From Pseudomonas frederiksbergensis (lineage in GTDB: Bacteria; Pseudomonadota; Gammaproteobacteria; Pseudomonadales; Pseudomonadaceae): a stretch of 64,000 bases of DNA. The stretch spans positions 124,001 to 188,000 of the forward strand of contig NZ_MOBM01000004.1 in the NCBI RefSeq assembly GCF_003732275.1. Direction: 5' to 3'. The position numbers and the translations under genes are program-made. How positions within the stretch are numbered: position 1 is the first letter of the stretch; the number at the start of each line of letters is the position of its first letter. Below are positions 48,038-57,640 of this stretch, piece by piece. The notes under the pieces were generated by a model. It saw nothing but the letters and a program-made list of their open reading frames with translations. It did no database searches and was not told the origin of the DNA.

Positions 48038-48270
48038 GGGCGTGTCTCCACCTGCATGCCGTCTCGGCACAGGGTCTGGCAAGCGAGGCGTCGCCGACCG
48101 TCGATGGTCACCCGGCATTCCTGGCAGATGCCCATGCCGCACAGCGGTGCGCGGCGCTGACCACTGACCGACGTGCGTGTGCAGCCGTCGCTGCCCAACG
48201 CCAAGGCAGCGGCGACGCTGGTGCCCTCGGCCACCTTCAAGGCGCGGCCGTCCAGCAGCAATTCAGGCAT
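48034..48270 (-). CDS. D-hydroxyproline dehydrogenase, small [2Fe-2S] subunit
   Basis: A 78-residue ferredoxin-like protein with PLCGMGICQECRVTIDG and LACQTLC, the four Cys of a plant-type [2Fe-2S] cluster as in the gamma subunit of opine-oxidase-like complexes. It is encoded within overlaps on both sides (eight bases with the FAD subunit upstream, four with the large subunit downstream), showing tight coupling. It carries electrons between the two flavin subunits. The frame upstream of 48270 is a shadow. Confidence 0.87.
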   Translation of the reverse strand: MPELLLDGRALKVAEGTSVAAALALGSDGCTRTSVSGQRRAPLCGMGICQECRVTIDGRRRLACQTLCRDGMQVETRP

Positions 48271-49378
48271 AGGCAGGTTCTCCGAGAAAACGCTGGGGCA
48301 GATAGGGTTGTGCGGCCAATGGCGGGGTTTCGTTGAACAATTGCGCCACCAGCAAGTCGGCTGTGCCGGGGGCCGTGGTGACGCCCAACCCTTCGTGACC
48401 GACGGCCAGCCACAAGCCTTGGCGCTGCGGATGTTGGCCCACCAGCGGCAGGCCATCGGGGCTGGCGGCGCGAAAGCCGGTCCAGGCGCGGATGCCGTTG
48501 AGCCGGGCCAGCCCCGGCATGTACTCGGCGGCGCGCTTGAGCATTTTCGCCAGCATCCAGCCTTCGACCTGCGGGTCGGTGGTGCCGAATTGCCGCGAGG
48601 CACCGATGAACAATTGCCCGGTGGGACGCGGCTGAATATTGCAGGCGGTCGACGGTCCCGTTGCGTTGTGGGCGCTGGTGACGTAACCCAGTTCGACCAA
48701 GGTGTGGGTGACAGTGCGGGGGTAGCGGTCGGTAATCAGCAGGTGACCTTTTTTCGGCTCGATGGGCAACTCCGGGCACAGTTCGTTGGCCTGAATACCG
48801 TTGGCCAACACCACCGCTTCGGCACTCAACCAGTGACCGTCATCAAGGCATACGCGGTTGCCATCGACCGCGCTGACCCGCGCCCGCCGTTGACGAATGT
48901 TCGGCGTGTCGAGCATCCAGCTGGCCGTTGCCGGCGCATAAAGAATGCCGTCTCCATTGATCAGCAAACCGCCTTCCAGACCTTCGCGCAGTTCCGGTTC
49001 ACGCTGGCGCAAGGCACTGGCGCTGACCAATTCGCACGCCACGCCCTGGGCTTTCAGGTTCAGGTATTTGCCATGGGCGACCGCCATTTCCTCGGCATTG
49101 GCCGCCAGCCACAGCGTGCCGTTGTTGCGGTAGGCGCAGCCGTCAGGCAAGTCCGGCGCCAGTTCGCGCCAGCGTTGCAGGGAATATTGACTCAGGGCCA
49201 GTTCGGCCGGGTTGTCGTCGAGCACCAGCAAGTGGCCCATGCCTGCCGCCGTCGCACCATGCAGGCCGGCGTCCAGCACCAGCACCTGCAAGCCACGACG
49301 GGCCAGCGCCTGGGCACAGGCGGCGCCGATAATGCCGGCGCCGATCACGATCACATCGGCCACCAGGCCCTCGTTCAT
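48263..49378 (-). CDS. D-hydroxyproline dehydrogenase, catalytic FAD subunit (DAO family)
   Basis: A 371-residue D-amino-acid-oxidase-fold protein with [20 protein letters not shown] near 9-28, PKKGHLLIT near 208-216 and the C-terminal [20 protein letters not shown], the second FAD loop. It is the substrate-oxidising beta subunit of the complex encoded with the next two genes. The ATG at 49378 overlaps the epimerase stop in ATGA, so substrate epimerisation and oxidation are coupled in translation. A second ATG two codons upstream is possible. Confidence 0.87.
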   Translation of the reverse strand: MNEGLVADVIVIGAGIIGAACAQALARRGLQVLVLDAGLHGATAAGMGHLLVLDDNPAELALSQYSLQRWRELAPDLPDGCAYRNNGTLWLAANAEEMAVAHGKYLNLKAQGVACELVSASALRQREPELREGLEGGLLINGDGILYAPATASWMLDTPNIRQRRARVSAVDGNRVCLDDGHWLSAEAVVLANGIQANELCPELPIEPKKGHLLITDRYPRTVTHTLVELGYVTSAHNATGPSTACNIQPRPTGQLFIGASRQFGTTDPQVEGWMLAKMLKRAAEYMPGLARLNGIRAWTGFRAASPDGLPLVGQHPQRQGLWLAVGHEGLGVTTAPGTADLLVAQLFNETPPLAAQPYLPQRFLGEPAYA

Positions 49379-50307
49379 GGGCAAATGCCCCAGGCGAACG
49401 GGTCATCCTGTTCGATGATCAAACTGGCTTCGGCGCTGATAAAGGCACGGCCGCGAATGGTCGGCACGACGCGCTCGCCTTGCCATTCATAAGAGCCTTC
49501 GAACTCGCTGCCGATGACACTGGCCTGGCGCCAGATCTGCCCCGGTTGCAGTTTGTCGTCCGCGGCCAGGCACGCCAGTTTGGCACTGGTGCCGGTGCCG
49601 CACGGTGAGCGGTCATAGGCCTTGCCGGGGCAGAGGACAAAGTTGCGGCTGTCGGCGTGATCATCATCGGCGAACAGCTCGACATGGTCGATCAGCCCAC
49701 CGTCTTCGCCACGAATACCCTGGGCCTCCAGTGCCTGCTGCACGGCGTAGGTGTAAGCGATCAGCGCGTCGAGGTTGTCGCCGGCTATCCGCAGGCCATG
49801 CTCGGCGATCAGGAAAAACCAGTTGCCGCCCCAGGCAATATCGCCGACCACCTGACCGACATCTGGCACCTGCAACACCAGCGCCTTGCGGTAACGGTAG
49901 GCCGGCACATTGCGTACGCTCACTGAATGATCTTCGTGCAGGGTTGCCTGCACCGTACCCACCGGCGTCTCGATGCTGTGCATGCCGGGGCTGATCTTGC
50001 CCAGATGCGCCAACGACGCCACCAGGCCGATGGTGCCGTGGCCGCACATGCCCAGGTAACCGGTGTTGTTGAAGAAAATCACCCCGGCACAGGCGCTCGG
50101 GTCGACGGGCTCGCAGAGCAGGGCACCCACCAGCACGTCACTGCCACGGGGTTCCAGCACACAAGCGGCGCGCCATTGATCGTGATGTTCGGCGAGCAGC
50201 TTGCGACGTTCGGCCATGCTGCCGGTGCCCAGGTCAGGAAAGCCGGCGGTCACCAGACGGGTCGGTTCGCCGCCAGTGTGGGAGTCGATCACGGTGATGC
50301 GTTTCAT
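49375..50307 (-). CDS. lhpA: 4-hydroxyproline 2-epimerase
   Basis: A 310-residue enzyme of the proline racemase superfamily with both catalytic Cys: Cys88 in GMCGHGTIG and Cys236 in [11 protein letters not shown]. It begins [16 protein letters not shown], typical of hydroxyproline epimerases. It interconverts trans-4-hydroxy-L-proline and cis-4-hydroxy-D-proline, the entry step of the pathway. It is the first gene of the leftward unit with the three dehydrogenase genes. The 113 bp between it and the GntR gene lack a copy of the 16-bp palindrome. Confidence 0.92.
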   Translation of the reverse strand: MKRITVIDSHTGGEPTRLVTAGFPDLGTGSMAERRKLLAEHHDQWRAACVLEPRGSDVLVGALLCEPVDPSACAGVIFFNNTGYLGMCGHGTIGLVASLAHLGKISPGMHSIETPVGTVQATLHEDHSVSVRNVPAYRYRKALVLQVPDVGQVVGDIAWGGNWFFLIAEHGLRIAGDNLDALIAYTYAVQQALEAQGIRGEDGGLIDHVELFADDDHADSRNFVLCPGKAYDRSPCGTGTSAKLACLAADDKLQPGQIWRQASVIGSEFEGSYEWQGERVVPTIRGRAFISAEASLIIEQDDPFAWGICP

Positions 50308-50420
50308 GGGAGGGCCACGTCCGTTCAGATGAGTGAACGAAAGAGTGGCCTGTGCAGCGGGGTGTCGGCTTGATGGATTTATCCTGTGTCGATGACGAAA
50401 TCAGCACAGCATTCTAGTGG

Positions 50421-51092
50421 TCAGTGCGCGTGAGGCAGGTGTTCGAACAGGGTCTTGCAGACCCCGGCAATGTGCTCGTCCAGCAGCTTCACTGCCAGAT
50501 CCACATCCCCGGCACGACAGGCCGCGAGGATTTCACGGTGTTCGTGATCCGCCCGTTCCTTGCCGGCCGACAGGCTCATCTGCATGCGCAAGTAGCGCTC
50601 CAGCTTGTCGTTGACCGAACGAATCAGGCTGACCAGAAACGGTCGTTGCGCCGGCTCGTAGAGGCAGGCGTGAAGCTCCCAATTGAGTTCGGCCCAGCGG
50701 CCCACGTCGTCCTCGCCGATGAACTCCTGACAGATACGCTCGGCACGGGCGAAGGTTTCTTCGGTCATGTTGGGAATGGCCAGACGCAGTATTTTGTCCT
50801 CCAGCAACATCCGCACTTCGAACATCTGCGCCAGTTCCGCATCGGAAACCCGCGTGACCATCGCCCCGCGATTGCGCTGGAACATCACCAGCCCTTCGGC
50901 CTCCAGCCGCTTGAGGGCCTCGCGCACCGGAATCTTGCTGACGTTGAACTGACGGGCAATGTCGTCCTGGCGAATCGGCTCATCTTCGGCAAAATGCCCG
51001 GCGACAATCGCGTCCCGCAGATGACGGGTGATGATTTCCGAGGTCGAAGGGGTATTGCCAAGGTCGGGAGCGTTGAGTTTGGGTAGGTTCAC
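50421..51092 (-). CDS. GntR family regulator (FadR/FCD type), probable hydroxyproline repressor
   Basis: A 223-residue regulator with an N-terminal winged helix (IITRHLRDAIVAGHFAEDEP, IARQFNVSKIPVREALKRL) and an all-helical FCD effector domain with metal-ligand candidates (Asp/His in WELHACLYE and DHEHREIL). The GTG at 51092 is preferred over the frame's first start at 51197: it begins shortly before the DNA-binding domain, and it leaves the 16-bp palindrome at 51121-51136 in the promoter 29 bp upstream instead of inside coding sequence. This suggests self-regulation. Confidence 0.87.
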   Translation of the reverse strand: MNLPKLNAPDLGNTPSTSEIITRHLRDAIVAGHFAEDEPIRQDDIARQFNVSKIPVREALKRLEAEGLVMFQRNRGAMVTRVSDAELAQMFEVRMLLEDKILRLAIPNMTEETFARAERICQEFIGEDDVGRWAELNWELHACLYEPAQRPFLVSLIRSVNDKLERYLRMQMSLSAGKERADHEHREILAACRAGDVDLAVKLLDEHIAGVCKTLFEHLPHAH

Positions 51093-51120
51093 GGCAGCGG
51101 TCGTTTGGAGTGAGATGGCG

Positions 51121-51136
51121 ATAGGGTATACGAAAT
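51121..51136. promoter_or_regulatory. Putative GntR operator, site 3 (autoregulatory)
   Basis: On the minus strand ATTTCGTATACCCTAT, matching 14 of 16 bases of sites 1 and 2; the two mismatches break one arm of the palindrome. It lies 29 bp upstream of the GntR start. The rest of 51093-51454 must also hold the rightward promoter of the MHS gene at 51455; nothing else is visible there. Confidence 0.65.
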
Positions 51137-51454
51137 TCTTTCGCTGCGAAGTTCCAGGCGATGGTCGCCCCGAAGAATAGGCATCAGCGGGCGCCACCCA
51201 GACGCTTCGCGTAGGATTTCACGGGCCTGAATAGGCATTCGACAGCGCGTCGGCCCGGGTCTGAGCGGGATGGCCGAGTGGATATCTGCGCGAAGCCGAT
51301 TATGCTTCAAGAAACCTTGCAGCGATGCGAGGCCGTCAGCCTGTTTGCATGCTTTGCGCAATCCGTAATCCGATGACATAGCCCTAGGGCCTGGGTGCGG
51401 TAAAAAGAGAGTGAGGTACTCCGGCCTACAACAAGAGCAAGACGGAGAAGACTC

Positions 51455-53131
51455 ATGGCCGCAATCGACAACACATCCACGGGCAGCGCGCCCCACCACG
51501 GGATTACCAAGGAGGAGCGCAAGGTCATTTTCGCCTCGTCCCTGGGCACCGTGTTCGAGTGGTACGACTTCTACCTTTACGGCTCCCTCGCCGCGATCAT
51601 CGCCAAGCACTTCTTCGCCGGCGTCAATGAGACAACGTCCTTCATCTTTGCGCTGCTCGCATTCGCCGCGGGCTTCGCTGTACGTCCCTTCGGCGCCATT
51701 GTGTTCGGCCGACTGGGCGACATGATCGGGCGCAAGCACACGTTCCTCATCACCATTGTCATCATGGGTATCTCCACTGCCGTAGTGGGCTTTCTGCCCG
51801 GCTATGCGACCATCGGCGTGGCGGCACCGGTTATCCTGATCACCCTGCGCCTGTTGCAAGGCCTGGCCCTGGGTGGTGAGTACGGCGGCGCGGCGACCTA
51901 CGTGGCCGAACATGCGCCCAAAGGCAAGCGTGGCTACTTCACCTCGTGGATCCAGACTACCGCGACCCTCGGCCTGTTCCTTTCGCTGCTGGTGATCCTC
52001 GCCTGCCGAACCATTCTCGGCACCGAAGCATTCGAGGCCTGGGGCTGGCGGATTCCCTTCCTGCTGTCGATCCTGCTGCTGATCGTCTCGGTGTACATCC
52101 GCTTGCAACTCAGCGAGTCACCGGTGTTCTTGAAGATGAAGGAAGAAGGCAAGTCGTCCAAGGCGCCGCTGACCGAATCCTTCGCCCGCTGGGAAAACCT
52201 CAAGATAGTGATCATGGCCCTGCTCGGCGGTACTGCCGGCCAAGCCGTGGTCTGGTACACCGGACAGTTCTATGCGCTGTTTTTCCTGCTGCAGACGCTG
52301 AAGATTGACCCGCAGACGGCCAACTTTCTGATTGCCGGCTCGCTGCTGATCGGCACGCCGTTCTTCGTCATATTCGGCAGCCTGTCCGATCGCATCGGCC
52401 GCAAGGGAATCATCATGGCGGGCTGCATCCTCGCGGCGCTGACCTACTTTCCGATCTTCCATGCGTTGACCCAATACGGTAACCCCGACGTGTTCCTTGC
52501 GCAGGAGAAGAACCCGGTCACGGTGATCGCCGATCAGAGTAAGTGCTCGTTCCAGTTCGACCCGGTGGGCAAGGCCAAATTCACCAGCTCCTGCGACCTT
52601 GCCAAGACCGTGCTGGCGAAGAAGGCCATACCCTACAAGAACGAGAAGGCTGAGCCAGGTGCCGTCGCGCAGGTCCGCATTGGCAACAAGGTGATCCCGA
52701 GCTTCGAGGGCACCGGCATGCCGGCCGCCGACTTCAAGGCCCGTAACGATGCCTTCGTCGCTACCCTCGGCACCGGCCTCAAGGACGCCGGTTACCCCGA
52801 GAAGGCCGACCCGGCCAAGACCAACTATCCGATGGTGCTGCTGCTCCTGACCATCCTGGTGATCTACGTCACCATGGTCTACGGCCCGATCGCCGCCTGG
52901 CTGGTGGAGCTCTTCCCGGCGCGCATTCGCTACACCTCGATGTCGCTGCCATACCACATCGGCAATGGCTGGTTCGGCGGCTTTCTGCCCACGGTGGCAT
53001 TCGCCATGGTCGCGGCCACGGGGGATATCTACTACGGGCTGTGGTACCCCATCGTCATCGCCGTGATGACGGCCATTCTTGGCACGTTCTTCCTGCCGGA
53101 AACCAAGGATCGGGAAATTCATCACACATAA
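51455..53131 (+). CDS. MHS family MFS transporter with a large internal insert
   Basis: A 558-residue symporter, about 100 residues longer than usual. Family marks are SLGTVFEWYDFYLYG near 29-43, AIVFGRLGDMIGRKHT near 86-101 and GGEYGGAATYVAEHAPKGKRG. Between helices 8-9 and the last helices a hydrophilic insert (about residues 345-450, NPVTVIADQSKC ... SSCDLAKTV) carries two Cys that could form a disulfide. A GGAGA ribosome site precedes the ATG. It is divergent from the GntR gene, so it may be part of the hydroxyproline regulon, but alpha-keto acid or proline uptake is equally possible. Confidence 0.85.
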   Translation: MAAIDNTSTGSAPHHGITKEERKVIFASSLGTVFEWYDFYLYGSLAAIIAKHFFAGVNETTSFIFALLAFAAGFAVRPFGAIVFGRLGDMIGRKHTFLITIVIMGISTAVVGFLPGYATIGVAAPVILITLRLLQGLALGGEYGGAATYVAEHAPKGKRGYFTSWIQTTATLGLFLSLLVILACRTILGTEAFEAWGWRIPFLLSILLLIVSVYIRLQLSESPVFLKMKEEGKSSKAPLTESFARWENLKIVIMALLGGTAGQAVVWYTGQFYALFFLLQTLKIDPQTANFLIAGSLLIGTPFFVIFGSLSDRIGRKGIIMAGCILAALTYFPIFHALTQYGNPDVFLAQEKNPVTVIADQSKCSFQFDPVGKAKFTSSCDLAKTVLAKKAIPYKNEKAEPGAVAQVRIGNKVIPSFEGTGMPAADFKARNDAFVATLGTGLKDAGYPEKADPAKTNYPMVLLLLTILVIYVTMVYGPIAAWLVELFPARIRYTSMSLPYHIGNGWFGGFLPTVAFAMVAATGDIYYGLWYPIVIAVMTAILGTFFLPETKDREIHHT

Positions 53132-53142
53132 GGTTGGCACTC

Positions 53143-53166
53143 GCCCTTTCCCGCGAGGGGAAGGGC
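53143..53166 (+). terminator. Hairpin after the MHS transporter gene
   Basis: GCCCTTTCCC and GGGGAAGGGC pair with one mismatch around GCGA, 11 bp after the stop. No T-run follows, so it is a weak or factor-assisted terminator. Confidence 0.45.
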
Positions 53167-53281
53167 AATGTGTGGTGTCAGGAATCTTTGAGAGCTAGCG
53201 CTTACGACGATGGCCAGGGACCAATGACAAACGCGTACGAGGGGGGCCCAGAGGCGCAGGGTTTTAGCTTTCACAGGGGGC

Positions 53282-53463
53282 CTATTCGATTTCTTCTTTC
53301 ACGACCTTGCCGGTGACCGGATCAAAGTAGATCTCGACTTTGCGCTTGTCTTTGTCCCAGCCGTAGATCTCGTAGCAATTGCCGCTCGTGACTTTGAACT
53401 TCTTGATGTTGTAGCCCTTGGCCTTGAGATCCTCTTGAAACTTGGCCTGGTCCTTTGATCGCT
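53282..53463 (-). pseudogene. PepSY-type protein fragment, 5' end lost
   Basis: On the minus strand the frame reads KDQAKFQEDLKAKGYNIKK, then FKVTSGNCYEIYGWDKDKR and ends KVEIYFDPVTGKVVKEEIE with a stop. This is the C-terminal repeat of a small periplasmic PepSY (PF13670-like) protein. An in-frame stop precedes it and no signal peptide or start codon can be joined to it. The REP doublet at 53512 begins about 50 bp upstream, so the 5' end was probably deleted or shifted at that point. Confidence 0.6.
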
Positions 53464-53511
53464 GTCACGATGTTGCTGTCCACTGAAGAGAGTCTTGAGT
53501 CACAGAAACCT

Positions 53512-53623
53512 GTGGCGAGGGAGCTTGCTCCCGCTTGAGTGCGTAGCACTCACAAAAATCGACGATTGTTGTCAGATATTTGGGGCCGCTACGCAGCCCA
53601 GCGCGAGCAAGCTCGCTCGCCAC
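53512..53623. repeat. REP doublet, type A
   Basis: Inverted pair GTGGCGAGGGAGCTTGCTCC ... CTCGCTCGCCAC lying between the PepSY fragment and the porin fragment. Confidence 0.85.
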
Positions 53624-53703
53624 AAAGGTTGGGCATGACTAAAGAGCAGTGCTTTAGTGATTAGCATTGCCTAGAAGGGAGGGCATTTGATTTCAGGTTC
53701 CAC

Positions 53704-53935
53704 TCAGAACCGGTAGTGGGTGCTCAGCTCCAGAGTTCGTGGTGCTTCGGGGGTGATCGTTGATGCGGTAGTCGACGCCAGCCGTGAACGAAAACACTTC
53801 GCTGCGGGTGTAATCGTCATCCGGGTCGGCGGAACCGAAGCGCTTGTCCCGATCGACATCGACCGGGCGATCGCCCCGCGCGGGAATGCCGAAGTCGATC
53901 AAGCGTTTGTCGTTGACCCGCACATACGGGAAAAC
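53704..53935 (-). pseudogene. C-terminal fragment of an outer membrane porin, frameshifted
   Basis: The minus strand encodes FPYVRVNDKRLIDFG, then YTRSEVFSFTAGVDYRIN. After a shift in a run of C bases at about 53750 it continues TPEAPRTLELSTHYRF with a stop. A barrel-type sequence ending in Phe is the signature of an outer membrane protein C-terminus. The rest of the gene is absent; the ars operon promoter begins where its upstream part should be. It is a remnant, not a functional gene. Confidence 0.55.
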
Positions 53936-54004
53936 GTATATTCGAAAAAACGCATATGCCTGTATTCACCTTTGATGCGTGAACACCCAACGCTGAGAAA
54001 CCCA

Positions 54005-54370
54005 ATGGCTGACCATCTGACGCCGACCACTGTTTTCAAATGCCTGGCTGACGACAACCGGGTCCGCATGATGCTGCTCATCGCCCGTGAGGGAGAGCTG
54101 TGCGTCTGCGAGCTGACCTGTGCGTTGAATGAGAGCCAGCCCAAAGTCTCCAGGCACCTGGCGCAATTGCGTACGTGCGGATTGCTGTCGGACCGTCGGC
54201 AGGGCCAATGGGTTTACTACCGACTGCACCCGGATCTGCCGGGCTGGGTGCATCAGGTGCTGACCGTGGTGCTCGAATCCAACGGGCACTGGTTGAGCCC
54301 GGATGCCAAACGCCTTGAAGAAATGGGTGACCGTCCCGAACGGGCAGCGGCCTGCTGTCCGGTTCGATGA
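54005..54370 (+). CDS. arsR: ArsR family arsenic-responsive repressor
   Basis: A 121-residue winged-helix regulator. It starts [20 protein letters not shown], has [20 protein letters not shown] near 31-50 with the As(III)-binding CVC and a third Cys in helix 3, and ends in a vicinal Cys pair (AAACCPVR). The ATG at 54005 is preferred; an upstream ATG at 53975 is in frame but precedes the family's usual start. It is first in the operon with arsH, GAPDH and arsJ. Its stop overlaps a possible arsH start in ATGA. Confidence 0.88.
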   Translation: MADHLTPTTVFKCLADDNRVRMMLLIAREGELCVCELTCALNESQPKVSRHLAQLRTCGLLSDRRQGQWVYYRLHPDLPGWVHQVLTVVLESNGHWLSPDAKRLEEMGDRPERAAACCPVR

Positions 54371-54402
54371 TTCCAGAAGCGCTATTGCGCAGGACAATGA
54401 CC

Positions 54403-55119
54403 ATGCACGATGACCACATGCCCCAACTCGATACCGAACTGGTTGATCTCCCGTCGACCGACAAGCTCGGTATCGAAAAAACCTCCAGCCACAAGCCGCG
54501 CATTTTGCTGCTGTACGGATCGACCCGTGAGCGTTCCTTCAGTCGCTTGCTGGTCGAGGAGGCCGCCCGATTGCTACAGCACTTCGGCGCCGAGACGCGG
54601 GTTTTCAATCCGTCTGGTTTGCCGCTGCCTGATGACGCTGGCGACGATCACCCACGGGTGCAGGAACTGCGTGAGTTGATGATGTGGTCGGAAGGGCAGG
54701 TCTGGTGTTCACCAGAACGTCACGGTTCGATGAGCGCGGTCTTCAAGGCGCAGATCGACTGGGTGCCGCTCGCGATGGGCGCCGTACGCCCAACCCAGGG
54801 CAAGACCCTCGCTGTCATGCAAGTGTGCGGTGGCTCGCAGTCGTTCAACGTAGTCAATCAGCTGCGGGTGCTGGGGCGCTGGATGCGCATGTTCACCATT
54901 CCCAACCAATCCTCCGTACCGAAGGCCTACATGGAGTTCGACGATAACGGTCGGATGAAACCTTCGCCGTTCTACGACCGTGTCGTGGATGTGATGGAAG
55001 AGTTGGTGAAATTCACCTTGCTGCTGCGCGACCGTCAGGACTATCTGGTCGATCGTTATTCCGAGCGCAAGGAATCGGCGCAAGAACTCATGAAACGTGT
55101 CAATCAGCGCTCCATTTGA
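54403..55119 (+). CDS. arsH: Arsenical resistance flavoprotein ArsH
   Basis: A 238-residue NADPH-dependent FMN reductase that oxidises trivalent organoarsenicals. Landmarks are [20 protein letters not shown] (FMN phosphate loop), [20 protein letters not shown] and [15 protein letters not shown]. Starts at 54367 and 54397 are also in frame; 54403 has the best spacing (eight bases) from AGGA. The gene lies between arsR and the GAPDH gene on one transcript. Confidence 0.9.
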   Translation: MHDDHMPQLDTELVDLPSTDKLGIEKTSSHKPRILLLYGSTRERSFSRLLVEEAARLLQHFGAETRVFNPSGLPLPDDAGDDHPRVQELRELMMWSEGQVWCSPERHGSMSAVFKAQIDWVPLAMGAVRPTQGKTLAVMQVCGGSQSFNVVNQLRVLGRWMRMFTIPNQSSVPKAYMEFDDNGRMKPSPFYDRVVDVMEELVKFTLLLRDRQDYLVDRYSERKESAQELMKRVNQRSI

Positions 55120-55129
55120 AGGGGGAAAC

Positions 55130-56134
55130 ATGACGATCAAAGTGGGCATCAATGGTTTTGGCCGCATCGGTCGCCTCGCTCTGCGCGCAGCCTGGGGCTG
55201 GCCAGAATTTGAGTTCGTACAGATCAACGATCCGGCAGGCGACGCGGCAACCCATGCGCACCTGCTGAACTTCGACTCGGTGCATGGCCGTTGGAATTAC
55301 CAGGCCGACTCCGAAGGCGACAACATCGTCATCGACGGCAAACGAATCAAAGTCACTGCCAACAAGGCGATTGCCGACACCGATTGGTCAGGCTGCGATC
55401 TGGTGATTGAAGCCAGCGGCAAAATGAAGACCGTCGCGGTGCTTCAGGCTTACCTCGACCAAGGCGTGAAACGTGTGGTGGTCAGCGCTCCGGTGAAAGA
55501 GCAGGGCGCGCTAAACATCGTCATGGGCGTCAACCATCAGCTGTTCAACCCGGCGGAACATCGCATCGTCACCGCCGCATCGTGTACCACCAACTGTCTG
55601 GCGCCGGTGGTGAAGGTGATCCACGAAAAACTGGGCATTCGCCACGGCTCGATCACCACCATCCACGACCTGACCAACACTCAAAGCATCCTCGATCAGC
55701 CCCACAAGGATCTGCGCCGAGCGCGAGCGTCGGGCATGAGTTTGATCCCGACCAGCACCGGCTCCGCCACCGCCATTGCCGAAATCTTCCCGGAACTGCG
55801 CGGGCGTCTGAATGGCCACGCCGTGCGCGTACCGTTGGCCAACGCTTCGCTGACCGATTGTGTTTTTGAAGTCGAGCGCGTCACCACTGTCGAAGAAGTG
55901 AATCAGTTCCTCAAGGACGCGTCCGAGAACGAACTGAAAGACATCCTCGGTTTCGAGGAGCGTCCGCTGGTGTCCATCGACTACCGCACCGACCCGCGCT
56001 CATCGATCATCGATGCGCTGTCGACCATGGTCATCAACGGCACCCAGGTCAAACTCTATGCCTGGTACGACAATGAATGGGGTTACGCGAACCGCACTGT
56101 CGAACTGGCCAGAATGGTCGGCCTGGCCGTTTAA
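55130..56134 (+). CDS. ArsJ-associated glyceraldehyde-3-phosphate dehydrogenase
   Basis: A 334-residue GAPDH with [16 protein letters not shown] near 6-21 (NAD fold) and the catalytic Cys in [12 protein letters not shown] near 152. When paired with ArsJ, this enzyme uses arsenate in place of phosphate to make 1-arseno-3-phosphoglycerate. The preceding GGGGGA site fixes the start at 55130; the frame's earlier start is inside arsH. It ends nine bases before arsJ. Confidence 0.9.
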   Translation: MTIKVGINGFGRIGRLALRAAWGWPEFEFVQINDPAGDAATHAHLLNFDSVHGRWNYQADSEGDNIVIDGKRIKVTANKAIADTDWSGCDLVIEASGKMKTVAVLQAYLDQGVKRVVVSAPVKEQGALNIVMGVNHQLFNPAEHRIVTAASCTTNCLAPVVKVIHEKLGIRHGSITTIHDLTNTQSILDQPHKDLRRARASGMSLIPTSTGSATAIAEIFPELRGRLNGHAVRVPLANASLTDCVFEVERVTTVEEVNQFLKDASENELKDILGFEERPLVSIDYRTDPRSSIIDALSTMVINGTQVKLYAWYDNEWGYANRTVELARMVGLAV

Positions 56135-56143
56135 GGAGCGGTG

Positions 56144-57364
56144 ATGAAAGCGTTGTCAGCCCTCGCTCCGCCAGTGCGGCAGTACCTGCTCGTGACGGGC
56201 AATTACTGGGCCTTCACCCTCACCGATGGTGCTTTGCGCATGTTGGTGGTGCTGCACTTTCACGCGTTGGGCTACAGCCCGCTGCAAATCGCGGCGTTGT
56301 TTCTGTTCTACGAACTCTTTGGTGTGATCACCAACCTGGTGGGCGGCTATCTCGGTGCCCGACTGGGTCTGAACCGGACCATGAACATCGGGCTGGGGAT
56401 GCAGGTTGTGGCGCTGTTGATGCTGACGGTGCCAGTGGCCTGGCTGACGATCCCTTGGGTGATGGGCGCACAGGCGTTGTCGGGGATCGCCAAAGACCTG
56501 AACAAGATGAGCGCCAAAAGCTCGATCAAGCTGTTAGTGCCCGACGAGCAACAGGGCACGCTTTACCAATGGATAGCCATCCTCACCGGCTCGAAGAATG
56601 CACTCAAGGGTGTCGGTTTCTTTCTCGGCGGGGCATTGCTCGCCCTGATCGGGTTCAAAGGGGCATTGCTGTCCATGGCGGGCGTCCTGGCGCTGATCTG
56701 GGTCAGCAGCTTGATTCTGTTAAAAAAGGATCTGGGCAAGGCGAAAGCCAAGCCCAGGTTTCGCGACATCCTGTCCAAAAGCCGGGCCATCAACATTCTG
56801 TCAGCGGCGCGGATGTTTCTGTTCGGTGCTCGCGATGTCTGGTTTGTCGTGGCGTTGCCGGTGTACTTGAGCAGCGTCTTTGGCTGGGACTTCTGGAAGG
56901 TCGGTGGATTCCTCGCGGCCTGGGTGATCGGCTACGGCATCGTGCAATCGTTCGCGCCGCGAATCACCGGCAAGCAACGGGGGCATGTGCCTGATGGCCG
57001 CGCTGCGTTTCTTTGGGCGCTTGCTCTGGCAGGCCTGCCCGCGGCAATCGCTCTGGGACTGAACACCGGGTTGTCGCAACAGGTGGTATTGTTGGGCGGC
57101 TTAATGGTCTTTGGTGCGCTGTTCGCGGTGAACTCTTCGCTGCACAGCTACCTGATCGTGTCCTATGCCAAGGAAGACGGCGTGTCGCTGGACGTTGGGT
57201 TTTACTACATGTCCAACGCCATGGGACGGTTGCTCGGCACCGTGCTCTCGGGCTGGGTTTATCAGGCTTTCGGGCTGGGGGCGTGTTTATGGATATCCAG
57301 CGCATTTGTTATTTTCGCGGCATTGATTTCTGTGGCGTTACCGAGGCATGCCGAAGCGATTTAA
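56144..57364 (+). CDS. arsJ: ArsJ, MFS efflux protein for 1-arseno-3-phosphoglycerate
   Basis: A 406-residue MFS protein. It begins with the conserved VRQYLLVTGNYWAFTLTDGA near 12-31, typical of ArsJ, and has about eleven or twelve helices. It exports 1-arseno-3-phosphoglycerate, which then breaks down to arsenate outside; together with the upstream GAPDH this gives arsenate resistance without reductase. GGAG precedes the ATG at 56144. No arsB, arsC or acr3 gene is in the window. Confidence 0.92.
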   Translation: MKALSALAPPVRQYLLVTGNYWAFTLTDGALRMLVVLHFHALGYSPLQIAALFLFYELFGVITNLVGGYLGARLGLNRTMNIGLGMQVVALLMLTVPVAWLTIPWVMGAQALSGIAKDLNKMSAKSSIKLLVPDEQQGTLYQWIAILTGSKNALKGVGFFLGGALLALIGFKGALLSMAGVLALIWVSSLILLKKDLGKAKAKPRFRDILSKSRAINILSAARMFLFGARDVWFVVALPVYLSSVFGWDFWKVGGFLAAWVIGYGIVQSFAPRITGKQRGHVPDGRAAFLWALALAGLPAAIALGLNTGLSQQVVLLGGLMVFGALFAVNSSLHSYLIVSYAKEDGVSLDVGFYYMSNAMGRLLGTVLSGWVYQAFGLGACLWISSAFVIFAALISVALPRHAEAI

Positions 57365-57640
57365 ACCACTAAAGTCGGCGAGTTTTACTCGGTTTTACTT
57401 GCAGTATTGGAACTTCCATGTGTATTGCTTACTTGGTGTCTGTCATTTTTCAGGCGCCAAATATTTGCGTTTTATTATATGTATCTAAAAGCAATTAGTC
57501 TTAGCGCAATTCATTCATACGCATTATCGCAAACTTCAGCCATAAATAACCAACCAGACCCCGAGGGAGCTACAGCAACCTGATAACTAAGATCCGCCCA
57601 CAACAAAAAATTCAATCCTCCTTATAAGTCGGTGATCATC

